Shown: positions 53,940 to 62,916 of the stretch, one piece after another
Layout of the letters: the number at the start of each line of letters is the position of its first letter
How positions within the stretch are numbered: position 1 is the stretch's first letter
Assembly: GCF_020892095.1 (NCBI RefSeq)
Contig: NZ_AP024845.1
Span: 1,178,001-1,242,000 of the forward strand
Direction of reading: 5' to 3'
Length of the DNA: 64,000 bases
Source: Claveliimonas bilis
Lineage (GTDB): Bacteria > Bacillota > Clostridia > Lachnospirales > Lachnospiraceae
The notes under the pieces: model-generated
Seen by the model: the letters and a program-made list of their open reading frames with translations, nothing else
What the model was told of the DNA's origin: nothing
Database searches by the model: none
Position numbers and translations under genes: made by a program

Positions 53940-54608
53940 ATGGATACATTTAGAATCGACTATTTTATTGAAATTATTCCCAAAATACTAAAGCTGCTCC
54001 CGGCGACAGTCATCGTCGCGTTTCTCTCCCTGATCCTTTCCCTGCTACTTGGTATCATACTGGCAGTCATTCGCCAGTACCGGATCAGAGGACTGTTCTC
54101 TTTGAGTACAGTCTATGTTTCTTTCTTCAGAGGGACACCATTTATCGCGCAGTTGTTTCTTTTTTATTATGGGTTTGCCCAGGTCAGCGAGACGATACGG
54201 AACATGAGCGCATTTACAGCTGTTGTTATTTGTCTGAGCGCTAATTACTGCGCTTTTATGTCCGAAGACATCAGGGCCGCTTTAAATTCCGTCACAAAAG
54301 ATCAGTATGAAGCAGGACTTTCCATCGGGATGCGTCCGCTAAAAGTTGTTACCAAAATTATTATTCCGCAGGCTGCAAGAATCGCCGTGCCGGGACTTTC
54401 CAATAATTTTATCAACCTTTTCAAATCAACATCTATCGGATTTATGATCGGCTTCAAAGATATGATGGCAGCGGTCAGCATGGAAACCTCCAGAACCTAC
54501 CGCTTCCTGGAAGGATATCTGGCAACAGTCGTCATCTACTGGATCATTATTTCCGCGTTGAATCTGCTCCAGAGCAAAATGGAAAAACGTCTGAACAGAA
54601 TTTATTAA
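53940..54608 (+). CDS. Polar amino acid ABC importer permease
   Basis: 222 residues from the ATG at 53940 (MDTFRIDYFIEIIP), preceded by GGAG; the outer TTG is not needed. About five membrane segments, family HisM/TcyB. The EAA loop EAGLSIGMRPLKVVTKIIIPQAARIAVPGL contacts the ATPase. Forms the importer with the flanking genes. Confidence 0.92.
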   Translation: MDTFRIDYFIEIIPKILKLLPATVIVAFLSLILSLLLGIILAVIRQYRIRGLFSLSTVYVSFFRGTPFIAQLFLFYYGFAQVSETIRNMSAFTAVVICLSANYCAFMSEDIRAALNSVTKDQYEAGLSIGMRPLKVVTKIIIPQAARIAVPGLSNNFINLFKSTSIGFMIGFKDMMAAVSMETSRTYRFLEGYLATVVIYWIIISALNLLQSKMEKRLNRIY

Positions 54609-54631
54609 TATGAAATGAAAGAGGCAAAACT

Positions 54632-55372
54632 ATGATTCGTATTGACAATTTAAATAAAAGTTTTGGATCGCTGCATGTTTTAAAAGATATCTCTATCCGT
54701 CTGGAAGAAAGAAAAGTATTAGTCCTGATCGGGCCGTCGGGTACCGGAAAGTCTACCCTGCTTCGCTGTATCAATTATCTGGAAAAGCCTGATTCCGGCA
54801 TCATAACAATTGACCAGTTTTCAGTAGACGCCAAAAACCATAAGAAAAACGAAGAATATGAACTTCGCGCCAGGACGGCCATGGTCTTCCAGAATTACAG
54901 CCTGTTCAAAAATAAGACCGCACTGGAAAATATCATGGAACCTCTAACGGCAGTACAAAAGATCCCTAAAAAAGAAGCAGAAGGTCAAGCACGGGAAATC
55001 CTGGAAGCAATCGGTCTGACAGAAAAGGCCGATTCTTATCCGTCCCAGCTGTCGGGCGGACAGCAGCAGCGGATCGGAATCGGACGGGCTATGGCAGTAA
55101 AGCCAAAAGTAATGCTGATCGACGAGCCTACTTCTTCACTGGATCCGGAACTGGTAGGGGAAGTATTGAACCTTTTATATAAACTGGCAAAGGAAAATAC
55201 CACTATGATCATCGCCACCCATGAAATGGCATTTGCCAGACACATTGCCGATCATGTGGTATTTCTGGACGAAGGGGAAATCGCCGAAGAGGGAACCCCC
55301 GAAGAAATTTTTTCCGCCCCAAAGACACAGCGCTTACAGCAGTTTCTCCGCAAATTTGAAAAGCAGTCGTAA
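54632..55372 (+). CDS. Polar amino acid ABC importer ATPase
   Basis: 246 residues, GlnQ/TcyC-type. Walker A GPSGTGKST, signature LSGGQQQR, Walker B VMLIDEPTSSLD, switch His in ATHEM. DEPTSSLDPELVGEVL is typical of the polar amino acid subgroup. Starts 23 nt after the permease. Converges on the UXS gene with only 9 nt between stops and no terminator seen. Confidence 0.93.
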   Translation: MIRIDNLNKSFGSLHVLKDISIRLEERKVLVLIGPSGTGKSTLLRCINYLEKPDSGIITIDQFSVDAKNHKKNEEYELRARTAMVFQNYSLFKNKTALENIMEPLTAVQKIPKKEAEGQAREILEAIGLTEKADSYPSQLSGGQQQRIGIGRAMAVKPKVMLIDEPTSSLDPELVGEVLNLLYKLAKENTTMIIATHEMAFARHIADHVVFLDEGEIAEEGTPEEIFSAPKTQRLQQFLRKFEKQS

Positions 55373-55381
55373 TTTTTCCTT

Positions 55382-56311
55382 TTAGTATTTCTTTTTGAAA
55401 TAAGCGATCGTCCTCTCGATCCCCTGCTCGATATCAACAGTCGGCTCCCAGCCCAACTCCCTTTTCGCATAGGAAATATCCGGTTTCCTTTTCACAGGAT
55501 CATCCTCCGGAAGCGGCTGATGCACGATCCTGGAGCTGGAACCGGTCTTTCTTATGATCATATCTGCCAGCTCCAGGATGGTCATCTCATGGGGATTCCC
55601 CAGATTGACCGGCCCCGGAAAATTCTTTTTCTCCATGACCGCGATCATGCCGGTCACCAGGTCGTCCACATAGCAGAAACTTCTCGTCTGAGTTCCGCTT
55701 CCATATATGGTGATATCCTTGTTGTGTATGGCCTGCATGATAAAGTTGGAGACGACCCGCCCGTCGTTTTCCAGCATATGCGGTCCGTATGTGTTAAATA
55801 TCCTTATGATCTTCGTGTCCGTTCCATATAATCTCCGATAATCGGAAAACAGGGTTTCCGCCACCCTCTTTCCCTCGTCATAACACGCCCTTGGCCCGGT
55901 GGTATTTACATTGCCTCTGTAGCCTTCCTTCTGCGGATGAATCAGAGGATCTCCATAAATTTCGCTTGTACTTGCCTGCAGGACTTTCGCATTCATTTTT
56001 CTGGCCATTTCAAGTACATTAAGCGCTCCCAGAAAACTGATCTTGGTCGTCATGATCGGATCGTACTGATATTGAACCGGACTTGCAGGACAGGCCAGAT
56101 TATAGATTTCATCAATATCAAGATGCATCGGATGGATAATATCTGCATTCACAAACTCAAAATCAGGATTGGAATACAACTCTCCTATATTGTCATACGT
56201 TCCCGTAAACATATTGTCAATACAGATTACTTTATTTCCGGCGTCCAGCAGCCTCCGGCACAAATGAGAGCCTATAAATCCGGCTCCGCCTGTTACTAAT
56301 ATTCTCTTCAT
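55382..56311 (-). CDS. uxs: UDP-glucuronate decarboxylase (UDP-xylose synthase)
   Basis: 309 residues, extended SDR. NAD motif [10 protein letters not shown], catalytic YDEGKR in [16 protein letters not shown], and [14 protein letters not shown], the substrate-loop signature of UXS. Converts UDP-glucuronate to UDP-xylose. Last gene of the radical SAM operon, 23 nt after the Cys-rich partner. Its product could feed xylosylation of the cluster's product; that link is inferred from position only. Confidence 0.88.
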   Translation of the reverse strand: MKRILVTGGAGFIGSHLCRRLLDAGNKVICIDNMFTGTYDNIGELYSNPDFEFVNADIIHPMHLDIDEIYNLACPASPVQYQYDPIMTTKISFLGALNVLEMARKMNAKVLQASTSEIYGDPLIHPQKEGYRGNVNTTGPRACYDEGKRVAETLFSDYRRLYGTDTKIIRIFNTYGPHMLENDGRVVSNFIMQAIHNKDITIYGSGTQTRSFCYVDDLVTGMIAVMEKKNFPGPVNLGNPHEMTILELADMIIRKTGSSSRIVHQPLPEDDPVKRKPDISYAKRELGWEPTVDIEQGIERTIAYFKKKY

Positions 56312-56334
56312 CTTTTTTCTCTCCGGTTTCCTTT

Positions 56335-57060
56335 TTATTTTTTCCTGAAAATCAATTCAGCCCCATATTTCTTATGAACAGTTTCCAGTATGTTTTCCGG
56401 TATCATCCGGTACTTTTTCCCAAGCATATATCCGTCTATCGTCATCTCATATTCTTCTCCCCCGGCCCTTAAGCTGTAACATCCCTGGCGGCACAGCTCC
56501 GGCTCGCACCGCCCTGTCTCGTATTCCAGATAACAGATCCTTCCCAGCGTCTGGTATTGAAGGAGTGCGTTGTCAAAAAACGGTACAAGCCCAAATGAAT
56601 ACAGCCTGCCCGCAAGTTCCTGATCCCCTGTCTCCATGCCGGTAAATCCTCTTTCCTTCAGGAACTGAAGAAACTCATCTGAGTACCTCCGCTCCCGCAC
56701 TCTCCCCATCTGTCCCCAGATAAGGCGTATATTCTTATACGATCCGGCAGCCATCCTGGCAGTCCCGAAGTCCTGGACGATCACACAGGATTCCTTTTTA
56801 TATCCGTCCATCAGGCGTAGGATGGCTGTTACTTCTTCTAAGTTTCTCCCGGTAACATACAACGGCGCCTGGTAAACCGCCTCCTTCTTAGAGGCAAGAA
56901 CACGGTCCATCAAAAGGATCAGATCCGCAATTCCATTTTGAAACATACGTTTCTGACAAAACAGATCTCCTAAAATGACCCCCTTTACTTCGCTTTTTTC
57001 AATCAGTTCTTCTATTCTCCCAAGATCATAGGTCTCTCGGCCTGCAAAATATTCCCTCAT
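56335..57060 (-). CDS. Uncharacterised Cys-rich protein paired with a U32 protein
   Basis: 241 residues from the ATG at 57060 ([12 protein letters not shown]), with GAGG 7 nt upstream; a GTG six bases earlier is less likely. Four cysteines cluster near residues 175-195 ([18 protein letters not shown]), able to hold an iron-sulfur cluster. The alternating strand/helix pattern and gene pairing suggest a diverged U32 barrel, analogous to UbiV beside UbiU. That resemblance is weak, and I do not assign a function. The gene start overlaps the U32 gene end. Confidence 0.6.
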   Translation of the reverse strand: MREYFAGRETYDLGRIEELIEKSEVKGVILGDLFCQKRMFQNGIADLILLMDRVLASKKEAVYQAPLYVTGRNLEEVTAILRLMDGYKKESCVIVQDFGTARMAAGSYKNIRLIWGQMGRVRERRYSDEFLQFLKERGFTGMETGDQELAGRLYSFGLVPFFDNALLQYQTLGRICYLEYETGRCEPELCRQGCYSLRAGGEEYEMTIDGYMLGKKYRMIPENILETVHKKYGAELIFRKK

Positions 57061-57062
57061 TT

Positions 57063-57914
57063 TCACACCTCATACCAGTTGCTTCGTCTTATATAATGCA
57101 TCATCCCCGGGATTTCAGACAAATGCTCCAGATAAAACTTCTTGCTTTCCGCCATATCCTTCACTCTTCGCAGAATGTAGTCCAGATTGTTTGTTCTTCC
57201 TTCCACTTTAAAGGAGCGTATGCCCATTCCAAGGTAAATCCCCATTGTGCGGTGTATTTTCCCCGGGGGATTTCCGATCCGTTTTGCAGGCCCAAGGAAT
57301 GTCCCGTCTTTCAAAAGTTCATATTCTTTCTGACAGTACACACTGTATCCTTCCTTTTGCCCGAAATGAGGAAGCAGGCACTGGCGGTTGGAATTGAAAC
57401 AGATCCCGCCATCGGCCACGATCTCATAATCCATATCCGGAACTTTGTCCGTCAGATCCACAATCTCGTCTACAAATAAATCGGAAGACAAAATAATGCG
57501 GCTTACTCCCATTTCCTGCAGCATGCGGACGTCTTCGTGATTATAGACCCCCGTGAGTGTGCTTGCATGAAGCTGAGCATGTCTGACTATTTTGGAAACG
57601 CGGTTCATCAGCCCGTAATCTGACAGGATCAGGGCGTCAATCCCCTTTTCATCCAGCTCTTCTATCAGCCCGCATAGCTCTTCTATTTTCTCTCCGGGAA
57701 CATTTGCATTTATCGCCGCAAACAGTTTTTTTCCCTCTTCGTGAACTGACGGCAGCGCTTCCCATATCTCTTCCGCTGAAAAGTCTGAAGATTCCGGTCT
57801 TGCACTGTACCCGGCAAGCCCGACATAAACAGCATCCGCACCGTTTTTCAGTAAAGGAGCTATATCTGCCGCCCTTCCCGCCGGTGCAAGTATTTCACAC
57901 TCTACTCTCTTCAT
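57063..57914 (-). CDS. U32-family protein (UbiU/RlhA/TrhP-type)
   Basis: 283 residues from the ATG at 57914 (MKRVECEILAPAG), preceded by GAGGTG. Family hallmarks: LAPAGxxxxxxxLLKNGADAVYVGL, LHASTLTGVYN and the cysteines in GGICFNSNRQCLLPHFG plus SVYCQKEYEL that usually bind a [4Fe-4S] cluster. Characterised relatives, though annotated peptidases, act in O2-independent hydroxylation of quinones, tRNA or rRNA. Single-domain length and pairing with the next gene recall UbiU-UbiV. Acting on the cluster's product is inferred. Confidence 0.85.
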   Translation of the reverse strand: MKRVECEILAPAGRAADIAPLLKNGADAVYVGLAGYSARPESSDFSAEEIWEALPSVHEEGKKLFAAINANVPGEKIEELCGLIEELDEKGIDALILSDYGLMNRVSKIVRHAQLHASTLTGVYNHEDVRMLQEMGVSRIILSSDLFVDEIVDLTDKVPDMDYEIVADGGICFNSNRQCLLPHFGQKEGYSVYCQKEYELLKDGTFLGPAKRIGNPPGKIHRTMGIYLGMGIRSFKVEGRTNNLDYILRRVKDMAESKKFYLEHLSEIPGMMHYIRRSNWYEV

Positions 57915-57928
57915 ATTGCACACCTCTT

Positions 57929-59254
57929 TTATCCGCTGCAAAATATTTTCTTAAATATCCTAAGGTACTCCAGGCATAAATAATAATCCAGCTCTGACTC
58001 CCCCGGCCCGTATTTATAAGAGATCCGGAAAGAAGGATCATAAAACTCGTTTGTTTCCTTTACTTTGGCAATAAACGCCTCCTCGTCTTCAGAATCCCGG
58101 AACAATGCGCACAGGGAAGTGCTGCCGGGGTTCTTTCCTACAAGGGTGTTTGTTTCATCATCAAAGTATTTTCGGCACATTTCCTTCTGTCTTATTTTGG
58201 AAACGCCGTTTTCCTCCATTATTTCAGCCCCAAGATCCTGCATTTTTCTGCTGATAAATGGATATAGCCCTGTAATCCCAAATGCCTCCAGCATCAGCAC
58301 ACTCTTTTTCAGTACGACCATGGCCCCCAGTTCATATGGATTATCATTGTAATTTGTCAGATATGGGGGCGCCTTACGGTCATAAAAATTCCGGTTAAAT
58401 ACCTGATCCGCTCCTTCGCCCAGCAAAATATATCGGACATGCTCCTCTTTCAGAAGCTTTGCCAGCGCATATTGAAGGAAAATCCCCCGTTCATAAAGAT
58501 TCCCCTCCAGCGTCTCAACAATTTCTTCCAGACGCTCCCGTATCTTAGGCCCCACGCTTCCTTTCCGAAGGCTGACATTCCCGGCATGAGCACACAAGTT
58601 TGCCGCCACGCCTGTCTCGTCCAATCCCCGGGCCGCACCGACGGAAAATCCACATGATGGTATCCCTCTTTCCTTCAGAAAATGCAGGATGAGATTGGAA
58701 TCAAATCCTCCCGAGATCGCCAGATTAACCTGCCCCTTTTTTGACAACGCCAGATCGATATAGGAATTGATGATTGCTCTTTCTCTTTCATACATCTGAT
58801 CCAGGCTGACCTTCTGCCTGTTCGCTTTTGTCCTTTCCAGTCGATGTATGTTAAGCTCTCCTGCTTCTATTTCCAGGTATTCTTCCGGAAGCAGCTTATA
58901 AACATCACGTACCAGCGTGTCCTTTGTCCGGATAAATCCGTTGTATATAAATTCACTGATCAGTTCCGGATCATCCTGGAAACGGCATTGATAAGAAATG
59001 GCAGACAGCAGTTTCAGTGAAGTGAAAATATAATACCTGCCGTTATGTTTCAGATAAAAGACAGTCTTATTTCCTCCCATTGTGCTCCGGATGACCCGGC
59101 AGGAACCCGGTCCTGCCGGATTTTCAACAGCGGTAAACATCTCTTTATTTCCATATACATACACCTGTTTCCCGTCACGGTCTGTAATCTCTTCCCCTTC
59201 TGTATACAGAAATCTCACAGAACCGGTTCTGCCTGTTTCTAATAAAAAGTTCAT
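57929..59254 (-). CDS. Asparagine-synthetase-like ATP-dependent amidotransferase
   Basis: 441 residues. The second half is the AsnB synthetase fold, with PP-loop LAISGGFDSNLIL near residue 180 and LGEGADQVF. The first 150 residues keep the end of the glutaminase domain (ELISEFIYNGFIRTKDTLVRDVYKLLPEEYLEIEAG) but there is no N-terminal Cys2 (starts MNFLLETG), so glutamine hydrolysis is not expected. Relatives without Cys2 make amides, lactams or macrocycles in natural-product and polysaccharide clusters. Its 4-nt overlap with the radical SAM gene upstream indicates a shared pathway. Confidence 0.85.
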   Translation of the reverse strand: MNFLLETGRTGSVRFLYTEGEEITDRDGKQVYVYGNKEMFTAVENPAGPGSCRVIRSTMGGNKTVFYLKHNGRYYIFTSLKLLSAISYQCRFQDDPELISEFIYNGFIRTKDTLVRDVYKLLPEEYLEIEAGELNIHRLERTKANRQKVSLDQMYERERAIINSYIDLALSKKGQVNLAISGGFDSNLILHFLKERGIPSCGFSVGAARGLDETGVAANLCAHAGNVSLRKGSVGPKIRERLEEIVETLEGNLYERGIFLQYALAKLLKEEHVRYILLGEGADQVFNRNFYDRKAPPYLTNYNDNPYELGAMVVLKKSVLMLEAFGITGLYPFISRKMQDLGAEIMEENGVSKIRQKEMCRKYFDDETNTLVGKNPGSTSLCALFRDSEDEEAFIAKVKETNEFYDPSFRISYKYGPGESELDYYLCLEYLRIFKKIFCSG

Positions 59255-60615
59255 TCTTCTCTTCCCGCCCCCGCCTTTTCCAGAAAATAATTTTTATACT
59301 CCCGAAGATTTACCTTCAGGCAGCCGATCTCATCGCTCATAATGAACGCGCAGTCCATACATACCCTCGGCACTTCTCCTGAAATAAATTTCTTCCGAAA
59401 TGTTTTCAGTTCCTCATAATTATGATCAATCGTTTCTTCTCTTTTTTCCTGTCCTCTGTTATAGGGAATTTCAGAGCATGGCCTCACTTTGCCGGATGAG
59501 TTGACGTACAGCCCGAATCCGATCCAGTGACAGATCCCTTCACAGGAAATTGCTCCTTCCGTAGAGTACAAATGAGGTTCAAACAAATGGGACTCTTTTA
59601 ATTCTTTATATTTTTCTGCCAATCCTTCATAATATTTATCGCCTTTATAAAACGGCTCCTCATGGATCTGTTCCCTTTCCCGCTCCGCCTTCTTACAGTC
59701 AATGACATTGTTCCGCATGATAACAGGCGTTACTACGCGTATCCCGATCCTTTCCCCTTCCTGCTTCGCCCTCTCCAGTTCCCTGCCGGCAAAATTAGGA
59801 TAATAAATCAGCTCGTCTTTTTCATTTCCCAGAAAAAGATTAGACCCCAATCTCCCAAATCTTATTTCTTCAAATCCTAATTCTTTTGCCATGCGCACGA
59901 GACTGACTGCTTCCTCAATATTTTGTCTCATAGCCACGACTGACATAAAAAGCTGCACATCCGGACAGTTTTCACGCAGTATAGTCAAATTTTTGATAAA
60001 TTTGGCAAAAGAAGCTCCTCTTCTTATGGATTCGTACGTTTCTGCACAGGCCCCGTCACAGGAAACGTTCATTCTCGCAAAAACTTTATTGATCTTAGGC
60101 AGGCTGTCCATTGGAAGATGCTGCAGATTTGTCGTAGTGAAAATCTTTACCTGATATGTTTCAAAAATGGAAATGATCTCTGAAATCTGCGGATGAATAA
60201 AGGGTTCCCCATATCCGTTGATCATAACGATCCTGCAGGCTGCAAAATACTGCTTAAGTTCATGGAATTTATCGCGGGACAGGTATTGTGCATCGCTGTT
60301 TTTTTCATAGCAATGTTTGCACATCATACATTCACAGTCGCAGAAGCTGGAAAGTTCCATATGCATCATCACCGGAGTATGGCTGTATGTCTCCATCTGA
60401 TGTTCCGTTTCATATACAGCCAGAATATTATTTGCGATCTTACTGATCTGATAATCTCCTTTTGCTTTAGAATGTTCGATCAATTCCGGCAGCTGTGTGT
60501 GATCAGTCAGTTCATAGCTTTTATGATCGTATTCCAGTTCCATCCTTTGGCTGAAATCAAAGTGAAAAAATATATTACTGTATTCTTTCGTAAGATCCTC
60601 TCTCTTTATCTGCAT
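59251..60615 (-). CDS. Radical SAM/SPASM-type protein 1
   Basis: 454 residues. [4Fe-4S]-SAM motif CDCECMMC (CxxxCxxC) near residue 95, with GYGEPF beyond it, a form of the GGE motif. Auxiliary cysteines near the C-terminus (CEGICHWIG, VRPCSE, VCMDCAF, GCLKV) suggest SPASM-like extra clusters. Strings such as SCDGACAETYESIRRG and VAMRQNIEEAVSLVRMAKELG recur in the radical SAM proteins at 61758 and 62917. Reaction unknown. Confidence 0.88.
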   Translation of the reverse strand: MQIKREDLTKEYSNIFFHFDFSQRMELEYDHKSYELTDHTQLPELIEHSKAKGDYQISKIANNILAVYETEHQMETYSHTPVMMHMELSSFCDCECMMCKHCYEKNSDAQYLSRDKFHELKQYFAACRIVMINGYGEPFIHPQISEIISIFETYQVKIFTTTNLQHLPMDSLPKINKVFARMNVSCDGACAETYESIRRGASFAKFIKNLTILRENCPDVQLFMSVVAMRQNIEEAVSLVRMAKELGFEEIRFGRLGSNLFLGNEKDELIYYPNFAGRELERAKQEGERIGIRVVTPVIMRNNVIDCKKAEREREQIHEEPFYKGDKYYEGLAEKYKELKESHLFEPHLYSTEGAISCEGICHWIGFGLYVNSSGKVRPCSEIPYNRGQEKREETIDHNYEELKTFRKKFISGEVPRVCMDCAFIMSDEIGCLKVNLREYKNYFLEKAGAGREE

Positions 60616-60644
60616 ATTGCCTGTTTCCTCTTAATCTTATAAAA

Positions 60645-61718
60645 CTACTCTTCCCCATTAATAAGAACTGTAAGCTCCCCGGTGCACAGAAGCCAGCAGC
60701 CGGCGCACTGACACTTTTCCATCTTTTTGCGCAGCTCCATGTATTTCTCACCGTACCAGATATCTGACAACGTATGATTTTGAAGATTATCGACCGGCCC
60801 GAATCCGCCGCTCCAGCAGGGAAGCACATTTTCATAGGTATCTACATAGACTGTGGAATATCCTGCCAGACACCGGTATCCGTCAGGCAGTATTTTATTC
60901 TCGCACATAAAAGCTTTAAAGTGCCGCAGAAAAGTAATGGAATTGGTGATCAGATATCCCTCTTTCTTCATCTGTAACAGTTGATCCATAACGGTTTCAA
61001 CCTCCCTGGCGTCAAATTCCGCCAGTTCATCTCTCATATTAAAAACAAATCTGTGGTAGGGGCTGAATTGCAGGGAAACACCTTTTTTTGAATAGTACCG
61101 GACCATTTCCGGCATCTGCCCTATATTTTTGGCTGTGATCACCGGTGTAATATGTAACTTGACAGTTTCATCCTTCTGCATAAGTCCTCTTACTGTTTCA
61201 ATCCCCTCCAGTACAGGGCCGATATCTACTCCCCGCTGTGCAAGGTAATCTTCTGCATCTAAGGAGTCCAGAGAGATGATGAAATATCGCAGTCCGCTTT
61301 CGTAGAGGCTTTCGGCTCTCTCCTTTAAAAGGCAGCCGTTTGTCAGAAGGACAGGAACCACATTGCTGTCGGCGATCTGTCTGACAATCGTCTCCACATC
61401 TTTTCGCACCAGCGGTTCTCCACCGCTTATGCTGATTGCCTTTACGCCCATCTGTATGGCCTCGCCAATGATGGACTGCAGGCGTTCCAGGGAAATTTCC
61501 TGCTTCACTTCATTTTGGATCCTGCTTTTTGCATGATTGCAGTAAACGCAATCCGAATTGCAGTAATTTGTTATTTTCATCATCATATACTGTGGGGGCA
61601 TACTGACCTTTTTCGCTTCTATTTCTTTTCGGATGGCAGAGCGCACTTCATCAAAGCCGGTTCCCTTTTCCCCGAATAGCATTTCTTTTATATCATTTAC
61701 CGAATCATAAATTGTCAT
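60645..61718 (-). CDS. Radical SAM protein 2
   Basis: 357 residues. CNSDCVYC (CxxxCxxC) near residue 53 and SISGGEPLVRKD follow the classic MoaA/PqqE layout. C-terminal CWSGGFGPV, KCQCAGCWLLC give a partial SPASM. It lacks the GEPF and MRQN stretches of the other three, so it belongs to a different subfamily and may act on another step. 29 nt separate it from protein 1. Confidence 0.88.
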   Translation of the reverse strand: MTIYDSVNDIKEMLFGEKGTGFDEVRSAIRKEIEAKKVSMPPQYMMMKITNYCNSDCVYCNHAKSRIQNEVKQEISLERLQSIIGEAIQMGVKAISISGGEPLVRKDVETIVRQIADSNVVPVLLTNGCLLKERAESLYESGLRYFIISLDSLDAEDYLAQRGVDIGPVLEGIETVRGLMQKDETVKLHITPVITAKNIGQMPEMVRYYSKKGVSLQFSPYHRFVFNMRDELAEFDAREVETVMDQLLQMKKEGYLITNSITFLRHFKAFMCENKILPDGYRCLAGYSTVYVDTYENVLPCWSGGFGPVDNLQNHTLSDIWYGEKYMELRKKMEKCQCAGCWLLCTGELTVLINGEE

Positions 61719-61757
61719 TTTCCTCTACCTTCTTTGTCCCTGATATCGTTTCTTTCC

Positions 61758-62912
61758 TTAAAATTCCGGGTTTTTCAGCCACTGGCACTCCCCGCACCAT
61801 TTTGGCAGCTTCCCTTCTCTCATCTTAAGGCGGAGCTTTTTATAAAAAGGTCCGTTCCATATTTCCTCAAAAGTTTGTTCTTTCAGACTGCCATAGCGGT
61901 GGCTCACATCATAGCAGCATGTCGTCAGATTCCCGTTAAGATCAATATAGCACCGTTCCACTGCCCATCTGCACAGATCGCCGTAATCAAATAATTCCCG
62001 CGTAAAATCTTCCTCCCTTACGGAGCTGCCCAGATACTGCCGGGACAATACCTCATGATAAGCTTCTGCTTTTCGGATCCTCTTTTCTGCCTCTTTTTCC
62101 TCGCCGTGTATTTTTTCCAAATCCCGCGCCGCGTCTCCTCTTTCCGGAGACTGAACCCGGGGCAGCTGTATCCTGATCCCCCGCTCCCTGGCTGCATTTG
62201 CCGCTTTTTGGGCCTGCTCCATCAGATAATGGGGATAGAGATCCGGCGCATCTTTTTCATTGCCTATGATGGGGTTTATTCCCAGCGAGTGAAAACGAAC
62301 AGATGCAAATCCATAATCCGCCGCAAAACGGACCAGATTTTCCATATCTCCTATATTCTGGCGCATCAGCACACAGTCCATATTCTTTTTCAAATGGGGG
62401 GCAACCTTGTTCAGCTTTTCAAGATTAGCCTTAAAATCCTCAAAACACAGCCCTTTTCTTATGGATTCATACAAGTCCTTTTCGGCCCCGTCGCATGATA
62501 TGTTAAGAAAGGAAAATGCATGTCCCATATCATTCCACAGCTGCTCCGGAACTACTGTAAAATTCGTGTTCATGCCAACCTTCACTTCATATTTTCCAAA
62601 AAGGGCAAGGGACTTGTCAATATTTCCGTAGAGAAAAGGCTCGCCATCTCCGTTCAGCATCACGGTTTCCGCGTATTTCAGGATATCTTCCAGGGCATAG
62701 AGCACATCCAGGTCAATATCTTTCGCCCCTCTGTTTCCGGTATACAGATGGTTGCACATAATGCACTTTGCGTTGCAGCGGGTCGTATGTTCAATCTGAA
62801 GATATCTGGGATAAAAGGAAACGGACCCGTCCCAGTCCCTGTCCGGTATTTGTTTTCCTTCTTCAAATTCCAGGATTTGATCCCTGTTTTCCTGCTTTTC
62901 CTTCTCAAACAT
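61758..62912 (-). CDS. Radical SAM/SPASM protein 3
   Basis: 384 residues. CNAKCIMC near residue 44, GDGEPF about 40 residues on, then NISCDGAEKDLYESIRKG and LMRQNIGDMENLVRFAADYG shared with proteins 1 and 4. C-terminal SPASM cysteines: LCRWAVERCYIDLNGNLTTCC and WCGEC. Tandem paralog. The ATG is 4 nt beyond the stop of protein 4. Confidence 0.88.
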   Translation of the reverse strand: MFEKEKQENRDQILEFEEGKQIPDRDWDGSVSFYPRYLQIEHTTRCNAKCIMCNHLYTGNRGAKDIDLDVLYALEDILKYAETVMLNGDGEPFLYGNIDKSLALFGKYEVKVGMNTNFTVVPEQLWNDMGHAFSFLNISCDGAEKDLYESIRKGLCFEDFKANLEKLNKVAPHLKKNMDCVLMRQNIGDMENLVRFAADYGFASVRFHSLGINPIIGNEKDAPDLYPHYLMEQAQKAANAARERGIRIQLPRVQSPERGDAARDLEKIHGEEKEAEKRIRKAEAYHEVLSRQYLGSSVREEDFTRELFDYGDLCRWAVERCYIDLNGNLTTCCYDVSHRYGSLKEQTFEEIWNGPFYKKLRLKMREGKLPKWCGECQWLKNPEF

Positions 62913-62916
62913 ATTT

